A DNA stretch of 61,694 nucleotides from Candidatus Rokuibacteriota bacterium. Its GTDB lineage: Bacteria > Methylomirabilota > Methylomirabilia > Rokubacteriales > CSP1-6. Position 1 is the stretch's first letter. The number at the start of each line of letters is the position of its first letter. Position numbers and translations under genes: made by a program. Shown piece by piece: positions 60,976 to 61,694 of the stretch. The DNA lies in assembly GCA_016184125.1 (NCBI GenBank), contig JACPDG010000055.1, forward strand, positions 1 to 61,694, in the 5' to 3' direction. The notes under the pieces are model-generated. The model searched no databases, was not told the DNA's origin, and saw nothing but the letters and a program-made list of their open reading frames with translations.

Positions 60976-61694
60976 GTGGGACTCTTCGTCGCCGTCGTGG
61001 CGGCGCTCGTCGTTCTCGTTGCCGCGCCCGACGCCGTCTTCGCCGAGCCACCCGACTTCTCCGCCATCGACGACATCGCCCGCGACGTGGTCGCGTCGGG
61101 AGAGATTCCGGGCGCCGTGATCCTCGTCGGGCGCGGCGACGATGTCCTCTATCACCGCGCGTTCGGCTGGCGAGCGATCGTCCCCCAGCCGGAGGCGATG
61201 ACCACGGACACCGTCTTCGACATCGCGTCGCTGACGAAGCCGCTCGGCACGGCGATCGCGGTCATGACGCTCGTCGACCGCAACCAGGTCAGCCTCGACG
61301 CGCCGCTCGGCCGCTACCTGCGCGAGTTCCGCAAGACCGTGTTCAACCAGGTCACGATCCGGCGCATGCTCACCCACAGCGCGGGGTTCCCCGGCATCCC
61401 GCCGAATCGCGCCGTCCGCGGCGGCTTCCCCGGGGCGGCCAGGGCGCTCGCGCGCGAGAAGCTCGACTACCCACCGGGCACCGGCTTTCAGTACAGCGAC
61501 ACCGGCTTCATCCTGCTCGGAGAGCTCGTGCGGCGCGTGACCGGCGAGCCGCTCGACCGCTACCTCGACCGGGTCCTGTTCCATCCGCTCGGCCTGGCGG
61601 ACACGACGTTCCGCCCCGGGCACCGGCTCCGGCCGCGCACCGCGCCGACCGAGTTCCCGCGCGGCCAGGTCCACGACCCGCGCGCGCGGCTGCT
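60976..61694 (+). CDS. Serine hydrolase, beta-lactamase/PBP class C family, 3' end outside window
   Basis: About 239 residues visible; the frame is open at the window end. A signal peptide (LFVAVVAALVVLVAA, cleavage near AVFAEP) is followed by a PF00144-type domain. The nucleophile motif SLTK has Ser85 and Lys88, the second motif is Tyr173-Ser-Asp (QYSDTGFILLGELV), and THSAGFPGIPP matches the family. These periplasmic or lipoprotein enzymes are D-Ala peptidases, esterases or beta-lactamases; which one cannot be told. The third motif lies beyond the window. GTG start six bases after a -10 box. Confidence 0.85.
   Translation, partial: MGLFVAVVAALVVLVAAPDAVFAEPPDFSAIDDIARDVVASGEIPGAVILVGRGDDVLYHRAFGWRAIVPQPEAMTTDTVFDIASLTKPLGTAIAVMTLVDRNQVSLDAPLGRYLREFRKTVFNQVTIRRMLTHSAGFPGIPPNRAVRGGFPGAARALAREKLDYPPGTGFQYSDTGFILLGELVRRVTGEPLDRYLDRVLFHPLGLADTTFRPGHRLRPRTAPTEFPRGQVHDPRARL

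Overview
The window is about 70% GC and tightly packed. It is bacterial and diderm: there are two HlyD-type adaptors, an apolipoprotein N-acyltransferase gene, an outer-membrane porin, and large repeat proteins of a kind exported by type I or related systems. F420-type LLM oxidoreductase, fatty-acyl-AMP ligase, cobalamin mutase and selenoprotein genes on one contig would suit an uncultured soil or subsurface lineage such as Rokubacteria/Methylomirabilota, but that placement is inference only. No rRNA, tRNA, CRISPR array or phage module was seen. Layout. (1) 1-18129: a secretion and surface-protein locus. It holds a HlyD adaptor cut by the window edge, a PqqD-like/M50 protease/HlyD fusion, a shortened SecA-like ATPase, a second HlyD adaptor, and two giant LEPR-XLL surface proteins with cohesin, dockerin, Ig-like, cadherin-like and RTX modules. 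Both giant genes are broken by a frame change. (2) 18415-21519: acyl-CoA dehydrogenase, PfkB kinase, cyclophilin-like protein and transaldolase-type aldolase. (3) 21524-25307 (minus): a PIG-L deacetylase, gutted M28/PDZ, acyl-AMP ligase and LLM oxidoreductase operon. (4) 25603-38788: membrane proteins, uvrA, pyruvate kinase, an eight-GAF hybrid histidine kinase, enoyl-CoA hydratase, and a glutaredoxin-DinB protein whose first active-site Cys codon is TGA. (5) 39051-46103: duplicated membrane protein, PLP aminotransferase, degenerate ThDP-enzyme homologue, then a run led by a protein disulfide oxidoreductase that also has TGA at the first active-site Cys, followed by a GGCT-like protein, a class III aminotransferase, a small membrane protein and a DCC protein. 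(6) 46556-51132: porin, then a cobalamin subunit, CoA ligase and mutase operon with the Ile/Asp signature of 2-hydroxyisobutyryl-CoA mutase. (7) 51249-61694: FAD oxidoreductase, phosphoesterase, lnt interrupted by repeats, GAF-PilB/GspE ATPase, MFS transporter, small proteins, NAD-dependent epimerase-like protein, and a serine hydrolase cut by the window end. The strongest signals are: two selenoproteins, each with a bacterial SECIS-like hairpin 17-22 nt after an in-frame TGA; the LEPR-XLL export locus; the hcm-like operon; a dispersed two-hairpin repeat whose stems vary in a compensatory way and which has entered lnt; a second hairpin-armed element at 57.7-58.0 kb in two inverted copies; and a recurring -10 box placed exactly six bases before start codons, which implies leaderless mRNAs.
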